From Bacillus mojavensis RO-H-1 = KCTC 3706 (GTDB lineage Bacteria > Bacillota > Bacilli > Bacillales > Bacillaceae): DNA of 64,000 bases. Shown here in pieces: positions 9,754 to 18,366 of the stretch. A model generated the notes under the pieces. The model was not told the origin of the DNA. It saw nothing but the letters and a program-made list of their open reading frames with translations, and made no database searches. Position numbers and translations under genes: made by a program. The stretch is from the NCBI RefSeq assembly GCF_000245335.1, contig NZ_JH600286.1:124001-188000 (forward strand). Reading direction: 5' to 3'. How positions within the stretch are numbered: position 1 is the stretch's first letter; the number at the start of each line of letters is the position of its first letter.

Positions 9754-12700
9754 AGCCGATCGCCTTAACGATAAAAGGGCTCCACAGCTTTAGGGAGGAG
9801 CAGACGATAGATTTTGACAGCCTTTCCGGTGCAGGTGTCTTCGGTATTTTCGGGCCGACAGGAAGCGGTAAATCCTCGATCCTTGATGCGATGACCCTTG
9901 CTTTATACGGAAAGGTAGAGCGGGCGGCGAACAATACGCACGGGATCTTAAACCATGCGGAAGATTCGCTGACTGTTTCCTTTACCTTTGCGCTTCAGAC
10001 GAATCATCAAACCTCTTACAAAGTCGAGCGTGTGTTTAAGAGAACGGATGAAATGAAGGTGAAAACAGCGCTTTGCCGTTTTATCGAGATCAAGGATGAA
10101 CAAACCGTGCTTGCTGATAAGGCCAATGAAGTGAATAAAAGAGTCGAGGAGCTCTTGGGGCTGACCATCGATGACTTTACAAGAGCGGTTGTGCTGCCGC
10201 AAGGGAAGTTTGCTGAATTTCTGTCTTTAAAAGGGGCGGAACGCAGGCATATGCTTCAGCGTTTATTCAATTTGGAGCAGTATGGAGACCGCCTTGTGAA
10301 AAAGCTGAGACGGCAGGCGCAGGAAGCCAATGCGAGAAAGAACGAAATGCTTGCAGAGCAATCGGGTCTCGGCGAGGCGAGTTCAGAAGCGGTTGAACAA
10401 GCTGAACAAGCGATTGGACAAGCGGAAGCCAAACTGGAATCAGTGCGGAAGAATCGTGATCTAGTAAAAGACCGGTTTGCTGAGCATCAAGAGATTTGGA
10501 ATGGCCAAAAGGAAAAAAACGTTTATGAAGCAGAGAAAAAGCGGCTTGAAGAGGAGAAGCCGCATCTCGACAGCATGCAAAAACGCTTGGCGGAAGCGGA
10601 AACAGCAGCCGCTCTAAAGCCGTATGCGGACCGGTACTTGGAAGCGATACAGCATGAGGAGAAGGCTGCGAGGGAAGAAGTGCTTGCCCAAAAGGATTTA
10701 ACAGAGCGCACCGCTTTCTTTCAGCAAAAGAATGAAGAATATGAAGCGTGGCGCCGGCATAAAAGCGAGAAAGAGCCAGAGCGTTTAGCTGAGCAGGAAC
10801 AGCTCTTCCGCTTGCAGGAGATCGAAATCAAATGGAGAGAGGCCCAGCAGGAGGCAGAGCGCAAACAGGCTGAACTTCAGCAGAAGGCCGAAAATCTTCA
10901 ATCTGTCATGAAGGAATTAGAAACTGTAACAGACCGTCTTACAAGGGGACAAAACAGACAGACGGAATTAAAACAGCAGCTCAAAACCTTGCAGGTAACC
11001 ACTGATGAGCGGAAAAGATGCCAGCAGGCCGCTGAAATGGCTTTGCGGATCAGACAGACTGAGGAGCAGCTGGCAAAAGAGAAAAAACGCATTGACGCCT
11101 TGAACCTTGTATTACAGAAGATGAACGAGGAAAAGAACACACTCGTACAAAAGGCTGAAGCGGAAGAAAATAAAATCATACAGGCATATGAGGCTGTTCA
11201 AGCCGTGTATCATATGGTCTGTGAGACGGAACGATCACTCACGCGAACTGCTGATCAGGCAAAACAGAGACAACACACACTTCACACTCAGCGTGAGAAA
11301 GCAAGAATGGCGGCACTTACCAAGGAGTTATCGGAAAAACTGATGGCCGGAAAACCTTGCCCAGTCTGCGGTTCAACTGAACATGATCCGTCAGCCTCAG
11401 CACATGGGACATATGAGCCGGATCACAATGTTGAAGCAGAAATCAAACAGACAGAAGATTTGCTGTCAGCAGCGGCGGCGCTCAGTCAGGAGATTCTTTC
11501 TGCCAAAATCACACTTGAAGAGCAGTCCGCCCGCTTTCTCGAGCAGTGTCCGTTTTTGAAATCGATTCAAGCGCCGACCCTTGAGGCAGCTGCTTCCTAC
11601 GAGAATCAGCCGGTGCAGGAAGCATTTCATGCAGCGAAAATAGAATGGAAGCAAATCAAACAGGACATCCTGTCAGTCAAAACAAGAATGACCCAAATGA
11701 TCGGCACATATCAGGAATCATTAAAAAAAGCCGAGCAGCTAAACGAAAGAATGAGTTATGAAAAACGAGAGGCTGACCGTATTGGCAGCATAATAGCAGA
11801 GCTTCAGTCCTCGATGGACAGCCAGCAGAAGATGTTTCATGAATCATTTGAAGGCCAATCTCTGGATGAAGCGGAAAAATGGCAGCAAGACATTGAAGAA
11901 AAGGACCGGGCTGCGGAAGAATGCGAGAAACGAATTGAACGAAGCATCGCTTTTCTTTCTGAGCATGAGTCACAGAAGGAACAGCTGCGGGAATCGAGCC
12001 ATCAGCTTGAAAGGGAAAAACTGGAGCTTCACTATGCAGCAGAACGGGCGAAGGGCGCCATAGCAGATTATAAGAAGGAACTCGGGGACTATATAAAAGA
12101 GGATTCCATCCAAACGAAGCTCCGCTCAGTTCAGCAGGACCTGAAGTATTTAAAAGAAAAAGAGCAATCTCTATATGAAGAGCTGCAAAGCGCTCAAATG
12201 ATGCTCAATCAGGCAAAAAGCCGTGCTTCAGCAAGCGAGCATACGCTTAAGGAAGCGGAAGATAGGTTGAAAAAAGCGGAAGCGGATTGGCTTGAACAAG
12301 CGGAAAGCACCCGCTTTGTCCGGGCTGACGAGGTAGAATACAGCCTCATCCCAGCCGATGAGCTTGAAAAGATCAAAGGCAGTATTGACCAGTTTTTGGA
12401 TAAATGTAAGCAAAATGCCGCAAACTTAAAACGTGTATCTGATAAGCTCGCCGGCAGATCCTTATCCGAGAGTGAATGGAACGAAACCGTCACGTCATTA
12501 AAAGAAGCCGAGGAGGCATTTGGGACTGCTTTGGAAGAAAAAGGGGCAGCGGCTAAAGCACTGGCTGTGATCCGCGACCAGCACAAACGTTTCAATGAAA
12601 TTGAGGCTGAGCTGAAGAAATGGCAGACCCATATCGACAGGCTGGACAAGCTTCAAGCAGTGTTTAAAGGCAACACGTTCGTCGAATTTTTAGCTGAGGA

Positions 12701-13142
12701 ACAGCTTGAAAGTGTTGCAAGGGATGCGTCAGCACGGCTCGGCGTGCTGACAAGGCAGCGTTACGCCATTGAAGTGGATTCAGAAGGCGGATTTGTGATG
12801 CGGGATGATGCCAATGGAGGCGTCAAGCGCCCGGTATCAAGCTTGTCGGGAGGGGAGACCTTCCTTACCTCGCTATCTCTTGCTCTCGCACTTTCTGCGC
12901 AGATCCAGCTCCGCGGTGAATACCCGCTGCAGTTCTTTTTCTTGGATGAAGGGTTTGGAACGCTTGACCAAGATCTGCTAGATACGGTTGTCACTGCCTT
13001 GGAAAAACTGCAGTCAGACAATCTGTCTGTCGGCGTGATCAGCCATGTGCAGGAACTGCGGGCACGGCTTCCGAAAAAGCTGATCGTACATCCGGCTGAA
13101 CCTAGCGGACGCGGCACAAGGGTAACACTCGAGATGATGTAA
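9750..13142 (+). CDS. sbcC: SbcC (Rad50-type) ATPase subunit
   Basis: SbcC is an SMC-like ATPase that drives SbcD. The 1130-residue protein has an N-terminal Walker A (GPTGSGKS near residue 36), long heptad-rich coiled coils, a central zinc hook CPVC (Cys537, Cys540), and a C-terminal signature LSGGET followed by Walker B FFFLDEGFGTLD. The start overlaps the sbcD stop by four bases. It is full length for Bacillus SbcC. The addBA-sbcDC arrangement places both double-strand-end processing machines in one transcription unit. Confidence 0.97.
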   Translation: MKPIALTIKGLHSFREEQTIDFDSLSGAGVFGIFGPTGSGKSSILDAMTLALYGKVERAANNTHGILNHAEDSLTVSFTFALQTNHQTSYKVERVFKRTDEMKVKTALCRFIEIKDEQTVLADKANEVNKRVEELLGLTIDDFTRAVVLPQGKFAEFLSLKGAERRHMLQRLFNLEQYGDRLVKKLRRQAQEANARKNEMLAEQSGLGEASSEAVEQAEQAIGQAEAKLESVRKNRDLVKDRFAEHQEIWNGQKEKNVYEAEKKRLEEEKPHLDSMQKRLAEAETAAALKPYADRYLEAIQHEEKAAREEVLAQKDLTERTAFFQQKNEEYEAWRRHKSEKEPERLAEQEQLFRLQEIEIKWREAQQEAERKQAELQQKAENLQSVMKELETVTDRLTRGQNRQTELKQQLKTLQVTTDERKRCQQAAEMALRIRQTEEQLAKEKKRIDALNLVLQKMNEEKNTLVQKAEAEENKIIQAYEAVQAVYHMVCETERSLTRTADQAKQRQHTLHTQREKARMAALTKELSEKLMAGKPCPVCGSTEHDPSASAHGTYEPDHNVEAEIKQTEDLLSAAAALSQEILSAKITLEEQSARFLEQCPFLKSIQAPTLEAAASYENQPVQEAFHAAKIEWKQIKQDILSVKTRMTQMIGTYQESLKKAEQLNERMSYEKREADRIGSIIAELQSSMDSQQKMFHESFEGQSLDEAEKWQQDIEEKDRAAEECEKRIERSIAFLSEHESQKEQLRESSHQLEREKLELHYAAERAKGAIADYKKELGDYIKEDSIQTKLRSVQQDLKYLKEKEQSLYEELQSAQMMLNQAKSRASASEHTLKEAEDRLKKAEADWLEQAESTRFVRADEVEYSLIPADELEKIKGSIDQFLDKCKQNAANLKRVSDKLAGRSLSESEWNETVTSLKEAEEAFGTALEEKGAAAKALAVIRDQHKRFNEIEAELKKWQTHIDRLDKLQAVFKGNTFVEFLAEEQLESVARDASARLGVLTRQRYAIEVDSEGGFVMRDDANGGVKRPVSSLSGGETFLTSLSLALALSAQIQLRGEYPLQFFFLDEGFGTLDQDLLDTVVTALEKLQSDNLSVGVISHVQELRARLPKKLIVHPAEPSGRGTRVTLEMM

Positions 13143-13155
13143 GGGGGACGCGGAT

Positions 13156-13458
13156 GTGGCAAAACAGACTGTCGGGATAGGTGAGCTATGCGGCCGGAGC
13201 GATGTCCAGCTGACAGAGCACCATCTCACACCGAAGGAAGAAGGCGGTACGTTCCTGCCGACTGCGATGCTTTGCATCCCTTGCCATAAACAGATCCATG
13301 CCTTGTATACAAATCAGGAACTGGCAGTTCGACTGTCCGGTATAGAAGAGCTCAGAAGCGATCCAAAGCTTGCCCGGTTTGTCAAATGGATCAGAAAACA
13401 GCCGCCTGAAAAGCTGATTAAAACAAAGAAGTCCAATGAACGAAAAAAGAAAAAATAA
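13156..13458 (+). CDS. yisB: YisB, small HNH-like zinc protein
   Basis: The 100-residue product has a compact HNH-like core: CGR near residue 13, EHHLTPKEEGG, and LCIPCHKQIHALY, giving a Cys-4 or CxxC zinc site together with the His-His of an HNH nuclease. The C-terminus is a lysine-rich tail. The start is GTG at 13156 with AAGGGGG upstream, 13 bases after sbcC, so it is likely the last gene of the recombination operon. A nuclease role is suggested by the fold; no substrate can be deduced. A strong hairpin follows immediately. Confidence 0.85.
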   Translation: MAKQTVGIGELCGRSDVQLTEHHLTPKEEGGTFLPTAMLCIPCHKQIHALYTNQELAVRLSGIEELRSDPKLARFVKWIRKQPPEKLIKTKKSNERKKKK

Positions 13459-13493
13459 AAAGCAGCCCTCTCCTTGCAGAGCGGCTGCTTTTT
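13457..13493. terminator. Bidirectional terminator between yisB and gerPF
   Basis: AAAAGCAGCC (13457-13466) pairs with GGCTGCTTTT (13482-13491), with A and T runs on both sides. It lies between the convergent ends of yisB and gerPF and can serve both. Confidence 0.85.
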
Positions 13494-13710
13494 ATCCGTT
13501 TCCAACCATATCCTGATCGCTGACATCGGGGTCTATATAATTTGTCGCGTTGACTGCGTTGTTTAAAAGAAGGAAATCTCCCGTGTTTCCTGCTCCCGAA
13601 CCGAGCGCAGATTTTGAAGAGCTTTTCGGAGAAAGGTAAAAAGAATCACCAAAGTTCACGACTCCGCCCGATATGGAATTGATAGCTATAGGCCCGACAA
13701 TTGCTGGCAT
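13492..13710 (-). CDS. gerPF: GerPF spore germination protein
   Basis: This is the last gene of the gerP operon, whose products help germinants pass the spore coat. The 72-residue protein begins MPAIVGPIAINSISGG, a near copy of the GerPA N-terminus, and carries the family motif GVVNFGDSF. It contains no membrane segment or cysteine. The ATG at 13710 has AAGGGTG upstream and matches GerPA in phase; an earlier GTG three codons upstream is less likely. Expression is in the mother cell with the rest of the operon. Confidence 0.95.
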   Translation of the reverse strand: MPAIVGPIAINSISGGVVNFGDSFYLSPKSSSKSALGSGAGNTGDFLLLNNAVNATNYIDPDVSDQDMVGNG

Positions 13711-13741
13711 AGACGACACCCTTTATAGAAGTCTCTGTTTA

Positions 13742-14143
13742 TTATATGCCCGTGCCGGACGATTGTGAGTTTGGGGGAATAATCTGGCGGATATGTTTAA
13801 TCCGCGCGTCACCGCGTACGACCGAAGCTGAGCCTGCATGAAAAACGGAAGAGGATGAGACCCCTTGAATTTTGATGTTGCGGACATGAATGACAGGCAC
13901 CTCATGGCAAAAAGCGGTTTGCACGCCCGTTTCCGGAAGAAGCTTCACAGCGTGCTGCTCAAAAATAGGATAATCCTTTCTCTTAAATGAGCCTTCATTT
14001 TCATAAAATGTTGAAAGCGAGCGCTGAACAGCGAGCACTTTTATTTTCATATCGATTTCGTTTGTATCGCCTGCTTGAAATACGCTTGCTATACCGAGAG
14101 AGTTAAATTTAATCTGTCTGATGTGGGATAGACGCTTAAGCAT
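13742..14143 (-). CDS. gerPE: GerPE spore germination protein
   Basis: The 133-residue product belongs to the GerPE family, needed for permeability of the spore coat to nutrients. It contains two copies of the GerP-type motif: [13 protein letters not shown] near the N-terminus and [14 protein letters not shown] in the C-terminal third. Translation from the ATG at 14143 ([14 protein letters not shown]) overlaps the end of gerPD by eight bases; upstream in-frame codons belong to a shadow of gerPD. No signal peptide is seen, as expected for a protein assembled from the mother cell side. Confidence 0.94.
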   Translation of the reverse strand: MLKRLSHIRQIKFNSLGIASVFQAGDTNEIDMKIKVLAVQRSLSTFYENEGSFKRKDYPIFEQHAVKLLPETGVQTAFCHEVPVIHVRNIKIQGVSSSSVFHAGSASVVRGDARIKHIRQIIPPNSQSSGTGI

Positions 14144-14318
14144 GATTCGACGGCAGCGGAGCAAACGGACCGATAATAAGAGATTCAGGCGGCGTATCGA
14201 AAATGGAAGATAAATAGATGGATTCTGCGTCTCCAATGTGGAAAACAGAGGAACTGGATACACCATTCATTCGGATATCTCCGACTTCGAGGCTGCGGTT
14301 AACGACGGTAAAGATCAT
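14136..14318 (-). CDS. gerPD: GerPD spore germination protein
   Basis: The 60-residue product is almost entirely a GerP motif unit: [20 protein letters not shown] followed by [14 protein letters not shown]. The ATG at 14318 has AAAGGAGA about nine bases upstream and overlaps the gerPC stop by four bases, so translation is coupled. It resembles the motif blocks in GerPB and GerPE, suggesting that these small proteins arose by duplication. Role is inferred from the operon: coat permeability during germination. Confidence 0.94.
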   Translation of the reverse strand: MIFTVVNRSLEVGDIRMNGVSSSSVFHIGDAESIYLSSIFDTPPESLIIGPFAPLPSNHA

Positions 14319-14932
14319 GCTTGCTCATCTCCTTTCATTTCGGAGGGGATATGTTCGAGAAAATGTTCCACAGCACGGATCACATCACGCTTCACATGCT
14401 CAGCGATATGTTCCGCATATTGTTTGGGCGGCGAGTTTTCTTCTTTTTTAATATGGGACATATAATAGTGAATCCGGCTGTCTATTTGTTTTCTGATGTC
14501 CTCAATGACATGATGTCGATTTGTATCGTCAAGCCTGCTGTCATATTGGTTTTCTAGCTGCTCCAAAACAGCCGGGATTTCCTCGGTTAAGTACATGTCG
14601 ACGTTCTGCCGGATTTGCTGCATGAGCTGGGCGCTCTCTTCCTGCTGCATCATTCCGATTTCCGGTGTAGTCTGGCTCACTTCAAAGTTTTGAACGCTGT
14701 TTGGGTCTGTCGGATTTAAACCGATATTCAGCGTGCCGTCGAGCCGTTCGATTTTCAGCTGATCAAATTTATATTCCACACGCTCAATAGTTGTGGCCGG
14801 CCGCTGTTTCATGGTATTCATTTCAGTTTGCATCTCTTTCAGCTGCCGTTCGAGCTGCTGAATATGCAGCGCCTGCTGCTGAACGAAGGAATTCAAGTTT
14901 TGCAAGTAAGAGGAAACAGATTGATCATACAT
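14315..14932 (-). CDS. gerPC: GerPC spore germination protein
   Basis: The 205-residue product differs from the other GerP proteins. Residues from about 10 to 45 form a coiled coil rich in Gln, Leu and Glu (LQNLNSFVQQQALHIQQLER), followed by a mixed middle region and a C-terminal helical segment rich in His and Glu. The chosen ATG at 14932 has AAAGAGGTG immediately upstream; a GTG/ATG six codons earlier lacks a site. GerPC is thought to be the structural hub of the GerP complex in the inner coat. It shares four bases with gerPD. Confidence 0.95.
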   Translation of the reverse strand: MYDQSVSSYLQNLNSFVQQQALHIQQLERQLKEMQTEMNTMKQRPATTIERVEYKFDQLKIERLDGTLNIGLNPTDPNSVQNFEVSQTTPEIGMMQQEESAQLMQQIRQNVDMYLTEEIPAVLEQLENQYDSRLDDTNRHHVIEDIRKQIDSRIHYYMSHIKKEENSPPKQYAEHIAEHVKRDVIRAVEHFLEHIPSEMKGDEQA

Positions 14933-14954
14933 GTCTTTCACCTCTTTCATATGA

Positions 14955-15188
14955 TTAACGGCCAGGAGGCTGGAGCGGAACCAATGAACCTGTATCGGGC
15001 TCCTGTAATTCGACTGGCTGCCCCTGAGCGGAAACCTCGGGAGCCGCTTCTACATAGCTTCCTGTATTGTACAGGTTAGAAAGCGATTTAATAGACCCGG
15101 CGCTTCCGATTTGCAGAATGGAGGAGTTGCTGATGGATTCCAGCCGGAGATAGTTAATTTGAATGGTTTGATTGATATAAAAATTCAT
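14955..15188 (-). CDS. gerPB: GerPB spore germination protein
   Basis: The 77-residue product starts MNFYINQTIQINYLRLESIS and includes the GerP motif SNSSILQIGSAGSIKSLSN. A proline- and glutamate-rich tail (QGQPVELQEPDTGSLVPL) follows. The start ATG has AAAGGAGTGATGC upstream. It lies 14 bases after gerPA and 22 before gerPC in the minus-strand operon. It is a component of the coat permeability system; no enzymatic motif is present. Confidence 0.94.
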   Translation of the reverse strand: MNFYINQTIQINYLRLESISNSSILQIGSAGSIKSLSNLYNTGSYVEAAPEVSAQGQPVELQEPDTGSLVPLQPPGR

Positions 15189-15202
15189 GAAGCATCACTC
15201 CT

Positions 15203-15424
15203 TTACGCATTGCCTGCGATCGGCTGATCAACCACATCATTGTCGTACACATTCGTTGCGTTTTTATAATTCATCACCTTAAGGCTGTCACCGGTATTAA
15301 AGCTGCCTGCCCCGGCAAACGTTCTGACCTCAGCTTGAGGAGAAATGGTAATGCAGTCTCCGATGTGAACGACTCCGCTCGTACCGACCGCATTAATTTT
15401 AAACGCTCCGACAATTGCCGGCAT
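15203..15424 (-). CDS. gerPA: GerPA spore germination protein
   Basis: This is the first gene of gerPABCDEF. The 73-residue product begins [17 protein letters not shown] and contains [11 protein letters not shown], then a Gly/Asn-rich tail close to GerPF. The ATG at 15424 has AAAGGATGTG seven bases upstream; an earlier in-frame start would add 26 unrelated residues. A SigK-type promoter lies about 80 bases upstream. The single cysteine in the motif is a possible cross-link site in the coat but that is speculation. Confidence 0.95.
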   Translation of the reverse strand: MPAIVGAFKINAVGTSGVVHIGDCITISPQAEVRTFAGAGSFNTGDSLKVMNYKNATNVYDNDVVDQPIAGNA

Positions 15425-15505
15425 ACGAGCACATCCTTTGTTGTTAAATTGAAAGAAGGCAGGTGAAATAAGGACAAGATTTGTTTCTGCTGGGCTATTC
15501 ACGAT

Positions 15506-15533
15506 AGCTTATGACAAACGCACATTTGTGTGA
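15506..15533 (-). promoter_or_regulatory. SigK-type promoter of the gerP operon
   Basis: On the minus strand the -10 reads CATAAGCTA (15514-15506), a full match to the SigK pattern CATAnnnTA, with an AC at the -35 position 16 bases upstream (CACACAAATG). Late mother-cell expression fits coat assembly. Confidence 0.75.
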
Positions 15534-15916
15534 GAGAAAATTAAATGGGGACATGTCGGAGAGATTGATAAAAAAATCTGTTTATTTTTTTCAGGTGAAG
15601 GCTTAAACATTTCAGAAGCTGGTTATTGTATAGGGCCAAGCGGAAATGCGGCGATGCTGCCGCTGTCCGCCTGCGTGATTGTATATTATTTTGCGATGGT
15701 GTATGGGCAATAGAGGTACAGGAAATGTCTTTCGGAGTAATTCGTGCTGCTGGAGTGATATCGGCCGTGATGTTTCATGCTGATCCAGAAAGGATCTGCT
15801 GAATTGTTCAAAATCTGTTTTCAGGCGGCAAATTCTCGCCCAGAGGCATGTCTCAGGATGTTGCTCAGCAATATGCGGCGGGTGATGCAGGAAGCCTTTG
15901 AATACATATCATATGA
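15534..15916. other. Gene-free stretch with a faint coding relic
   Basis: No intact gene is seen between the gerP promoter and yisI. On the plus strand one frame reads VWAIEVQEMSFGVIRAAGV then hits a TGA at about 15801 and continues FSPRGMSQDVAQQYAAGDAG before another stop, without a start or ribosome site. This may be a decayed gene or chance. I could not match it to a family. Confidence 0.3.
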
Positions 15917-16081
15917 TCACACACGGGCGTTTTGCCCCCAAGAGGTGATTTCTTCTTTAATTCGAATATTGAGCAGACTGTCGAGCTCTTGGCTGCATTG
16001 AATCGTTTCTTTTGAATTCATACCGTATTTTTGTGCTGTTTTAATTAGCATAACTCTCAGTTCTTCAATTTTTCTGTTCAT
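15917..16081 (-). CDS. yisI: YisI, Spo0E-like Spo0A-phosphate phosphatase
   Basis: This 54-codon gene encodes a short helical hairpin protein starting MNRKIEELRVMLI and carrying the Spo0E family signature SQELD (residues 30-34) inside ETIQCSQELDSLLN. Spo0E-type proteins dephosphorylate Spo0A~P and delay sporulation. YisI, YnzD and Spo0E are the B. subtilis set. The ATG at 16081 follows GGAG by about eight bases. It lies upstream of gerPA in the same direction but is separated by about 490 bases, so it is its own unit. Confidence 0.9.
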   Translation of the reverse strand: MNRKIEELRVMLIKTAQKYGMNSKETIQCSQELDSLLNIRIKEEITSWGQNARV

Positions 16082-16234
16082 GAAACAATCTCCAATTCTA
16101 GATTTTTATTGTGGTGCATACAGGATATAGATAGTATAACCTATTTTGGCTGAAAAGGTTGCCTTTCGTCAATTTGACTAAAAAAGCGACAATTTTTGCT
16201 GCGGTCTTTTTGACTTGCTTTGGTTGAGAAAGGA

Positions 16235-17191
16235 CTATAGTCTTGCCAGATGTACTTGTAAAAAGTCCTGCCGCTCTTCGATTTCGCGCAGGATATTTGC
16301 TTGTTCCTTTTCTAATTGTAAGGGGCTTTTTTTTATGTGAGGATCATCGCCTGCTCTTTGACAAATGTCAAAATGCCAGTCTCTGATAAACGGAGACAGA
16401 CGGTCGATCGTAAATTCCCGGCTCAGCACATTTTTCATGAGTGTGTGATATTGTGCCCGGAAAGCTGGAATGGAGAGAAGTCTTGACGCAAGTGTACGGC
16501 CGTTTGTCAATAGAGGGTCCTCTTCAGTAAATCCGTATGCGGCAAGCGCTTTTGTTTCCATGGGAGTGATGTGAAAGCGGCCGGACTCGTTCAAACAAAA
16601 GCCGTAATAAAAGGCTTGGCGGGTGCAGACGCTGCCGATTAGCCACAGAAAGAACAGCTTTACATCAAGAAACATTTTAATTCGTTCGGCAAATTCTTCA
16701 TCCTCCGCTGTGCAGATCAGCGTGAGAAATTCACGTAAGTATGCGGTCCGTTGTCTGTTTTCAATGGAAGCTTCGTGTTTGAAAACAGACAGCGGAACCC
16801 TCGGATCGGTATCCTTCACTTCATATATGGCTCCTTTCGGAAGCCGGAGATTCGTATCGAGCGCATCAATTTTTAAATAAATGCCTTCTCTTTGACCATT
16901 GATGATCAGGAAGATGTAGGAAGCATCCTGGGAAGCGACGCCAAGTTGATGAAAAAAACAATAAGCAAGCCTGCGCCGCATCAGTGAAGGATCATCTTGT
17001 TCTGCATTCAGATAAAACTTTTTTTCGCTGAGCGGCGACTGTTCACAGTTTATTTCATAGGACGCCTTTTGCAGGGTGTCACGCTGTGTGAGAAGAATGG
17101 GAGAAACGGTTCTGTCTGTCAACATCAGTCCCTTGGCAGTCCCCGTTCTGTTAAGCTGCTGCCGACGAAAAAATAAATGTATGCTTTCCAT
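16235..17191 (-). CDS. yisJ: YisJ, CotH-family spore protein with a degenerate catalytic motif
   Basis: The 318-residue product resembles CotH, the spore coat protein kinase: YLNAEQDDPSLMRRRL matches the CotH LNAEYKDPSLMR block, and YYGFCLNESGRFHITP aligns with the region before the CotH motif PWDYDATWG. Here that motif is PMETKALAAYG, so the Asp residues expected to bind metal are Glu and Lys. This predicts a pseudokinase with a structural or substrate-binding role. The ATG at 17191 follows GAGGAGG by seven bases and an in-frame TGA lies just upstream. Symbol follows synteny; the loss of activity is inference. Confidence 0.82.
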   Translation of the reverse strand: MESIHLFFRRQQLNRTGTAKGLMLTDRTVSPILLTQRDTLQKASYEINCEQSPLSEKKFYLNAEQDDPSLMRRRLAYCFFHQLGVASQDASYIFLIINGQREGIYLKIDALDTNLRLPKGAIYEVKDTDPRVPLSVFKHEASIENRQRTAYLREFLTLICTAEDEEFAERIKMFLDVKLFFLWLIGSVCTRQAFYYGFCLNESGRFHITPMETKALAAYGFTEEDPLLTNGRTLASRLLSIPAFRAQYHTLMKNVLSREFTIDRLSPFIRDWHFDICQRAGDDPHIKKSPLQLEKEQANILREIEERQDFLQVHLARL

Positions 17192-17347
17192 ATTCTTTCC
17201 TCCTCTTCAGACGCCATTTGTATGATATGTACAGCGAGCCAGTCCCGAAACGGGAATGAAAACACGCATTTGATAAAAAGGAATTTCAGCATTCGACAGA
17301 GAATAACTGAAGTAGAACTCTGATTTAAAAGATGATGGAGGAATAAC

Positions 17348-18253
17348 ATGAAATTTGCGACAGGGGAACTTTACAACCGAATGTTTGTCGGCCTGATCAT
17401 TGAAGATGATAAAATTATGGATTTGCAAAGGGCTGAAAAAAAACTGTTTGAACTTGAGACAATTCCGGGATCGCTGATTGAATGTATCGCAGAAGGGGAT
17501 AAATTTGTTGCGCATGCAAGGCAGCTGGCAGAGTGGGCGAAGAAACCGAATGATGAGCTTGGATCATTTATTTACTCATTATCTGACGTGAAGCTCCATG
17601 CACCTATTCCTAAGCCGTCAAAAAATATCATGTGCATCGGCAAAAACTATAGGGATCACGCAATTGAAATGGGCAGTGAGGCTGACATTCCGGAGCATCC
17701 GATGGTATTTACCAAATCGCCTGTAACAATCACAGGCCATGGTGATACGGTGAACAGCCATGAAGAAATCACATCTCAGCTTGATTATGAAGGAGAGCTT
17801 GCTGTCGTCATCGGAAAAAGCGGCACCCGCATATCAAAAGCAGACGCATATGACCATATTTTCGGATATACGATTGTGAATGACATCACGGCGCGTGATC
17901 TGCAAAAAAGGCATAAGCAGTTTTTTATCGGAAAAAGTTTGGATACGACATGTCCGATGGGACCTGTGCTTGTACATAAATCGTTAATTCCCGATCCGGA
18001 GCGCCTTAAGGTTGAAACGAGGGTCAACGGCGAGCTGCGCCAATCCGGCTCGGCAAGCGATATGATTTTCTCTGTCGCGGAATTAATCGAAACCCTTTCA
18101 ATGGGGATGACGCTTGAAGCGGGAGACATCATTGCGACCGGCACGCCGTCTGGTGTAGGAAAAGGCTTTACACCGCCGAAATTTCTGCGGCGAGGCGATC
18201 AAATCGACATCACGATTGAACCCATCGGAACGCTGTCAAATCAAATCGGCTAA
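17348..18253 (+). CDS. yisK: YisK, FAH-family oxaloacetate decarboxylase-like protein
   Basis: The 301-residue protein has a fumarylacetoacetate hydrolase fold: PKPSKNIMCIGKNYRDHA, LDYEGELAVVIGK (metal-binding Glu), GYTIVNDITARDLQ and the late IIATGTPSGVGKG loop. YisK of B. subtilis has oxaloacetate decarboxylase activity and associates with the actin-like protein Mbl when overproduced. The first 90 residues form the small N-terminal domain typical for YisK. ATG is preceded by TGGAGGAATAAC. It stands alone between yisJ and yisL with a terminator behind it. Confidence 0.93.
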   Translation: MKFATGELYNRMFVGLIIEDDKIMDLQRAEKKLFELETIPGSLIECIAEGDKFVAHARQLAEWAKKPNDELGSFIYSLSDVKLHAPIPKPSKNIMCIGKNYRDHAIEMGSEADIPEHPMVFTKSPVTITGHGDTVNSHEEITSQLDYEGELAVVIGKSGTRISKADAYDHIFGYTIVNDITARDLQKRHKQFFIGKSLDTTCPMGPVLVHKSLIPDPERLKVETRVNGELRQSGSASDMIFSVAELIETLSMGMTLEAGDIIATGTPSGVGKGFTPPKFLRRGDQIDITIEPIGTLSNQIG

Positions 18254-18262
18254 TCATAAGGA

Positions 18263-18289
18263 GGGCGGCACAGGAACCGCCCGCTTTTT
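18263..18289 (+). terminator. Terminator after yisK
   Basis: GGGCGG (18263-18268) pairs with CCGCCC (18277-18282) across an eight-base loop and is followed by GCTTTTT. Confidence 0.85.
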
Positions 18290-18366
18290 CTGTGGATCAT
18301 CTTTGTGGCAAAGGACAAGTTCATGGTACTATAAGTGGGGTAATTTATCTGATAGGGGGAACCTGT

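Noticed and set aside
15651-15709. Short hydrophobic peptide frame (MLPLSACVIVYYFAMVYGQ) as a type I toxin
   Set aside because: No ribosome site, no antisense RNA features and only 19 codons; likely chance.
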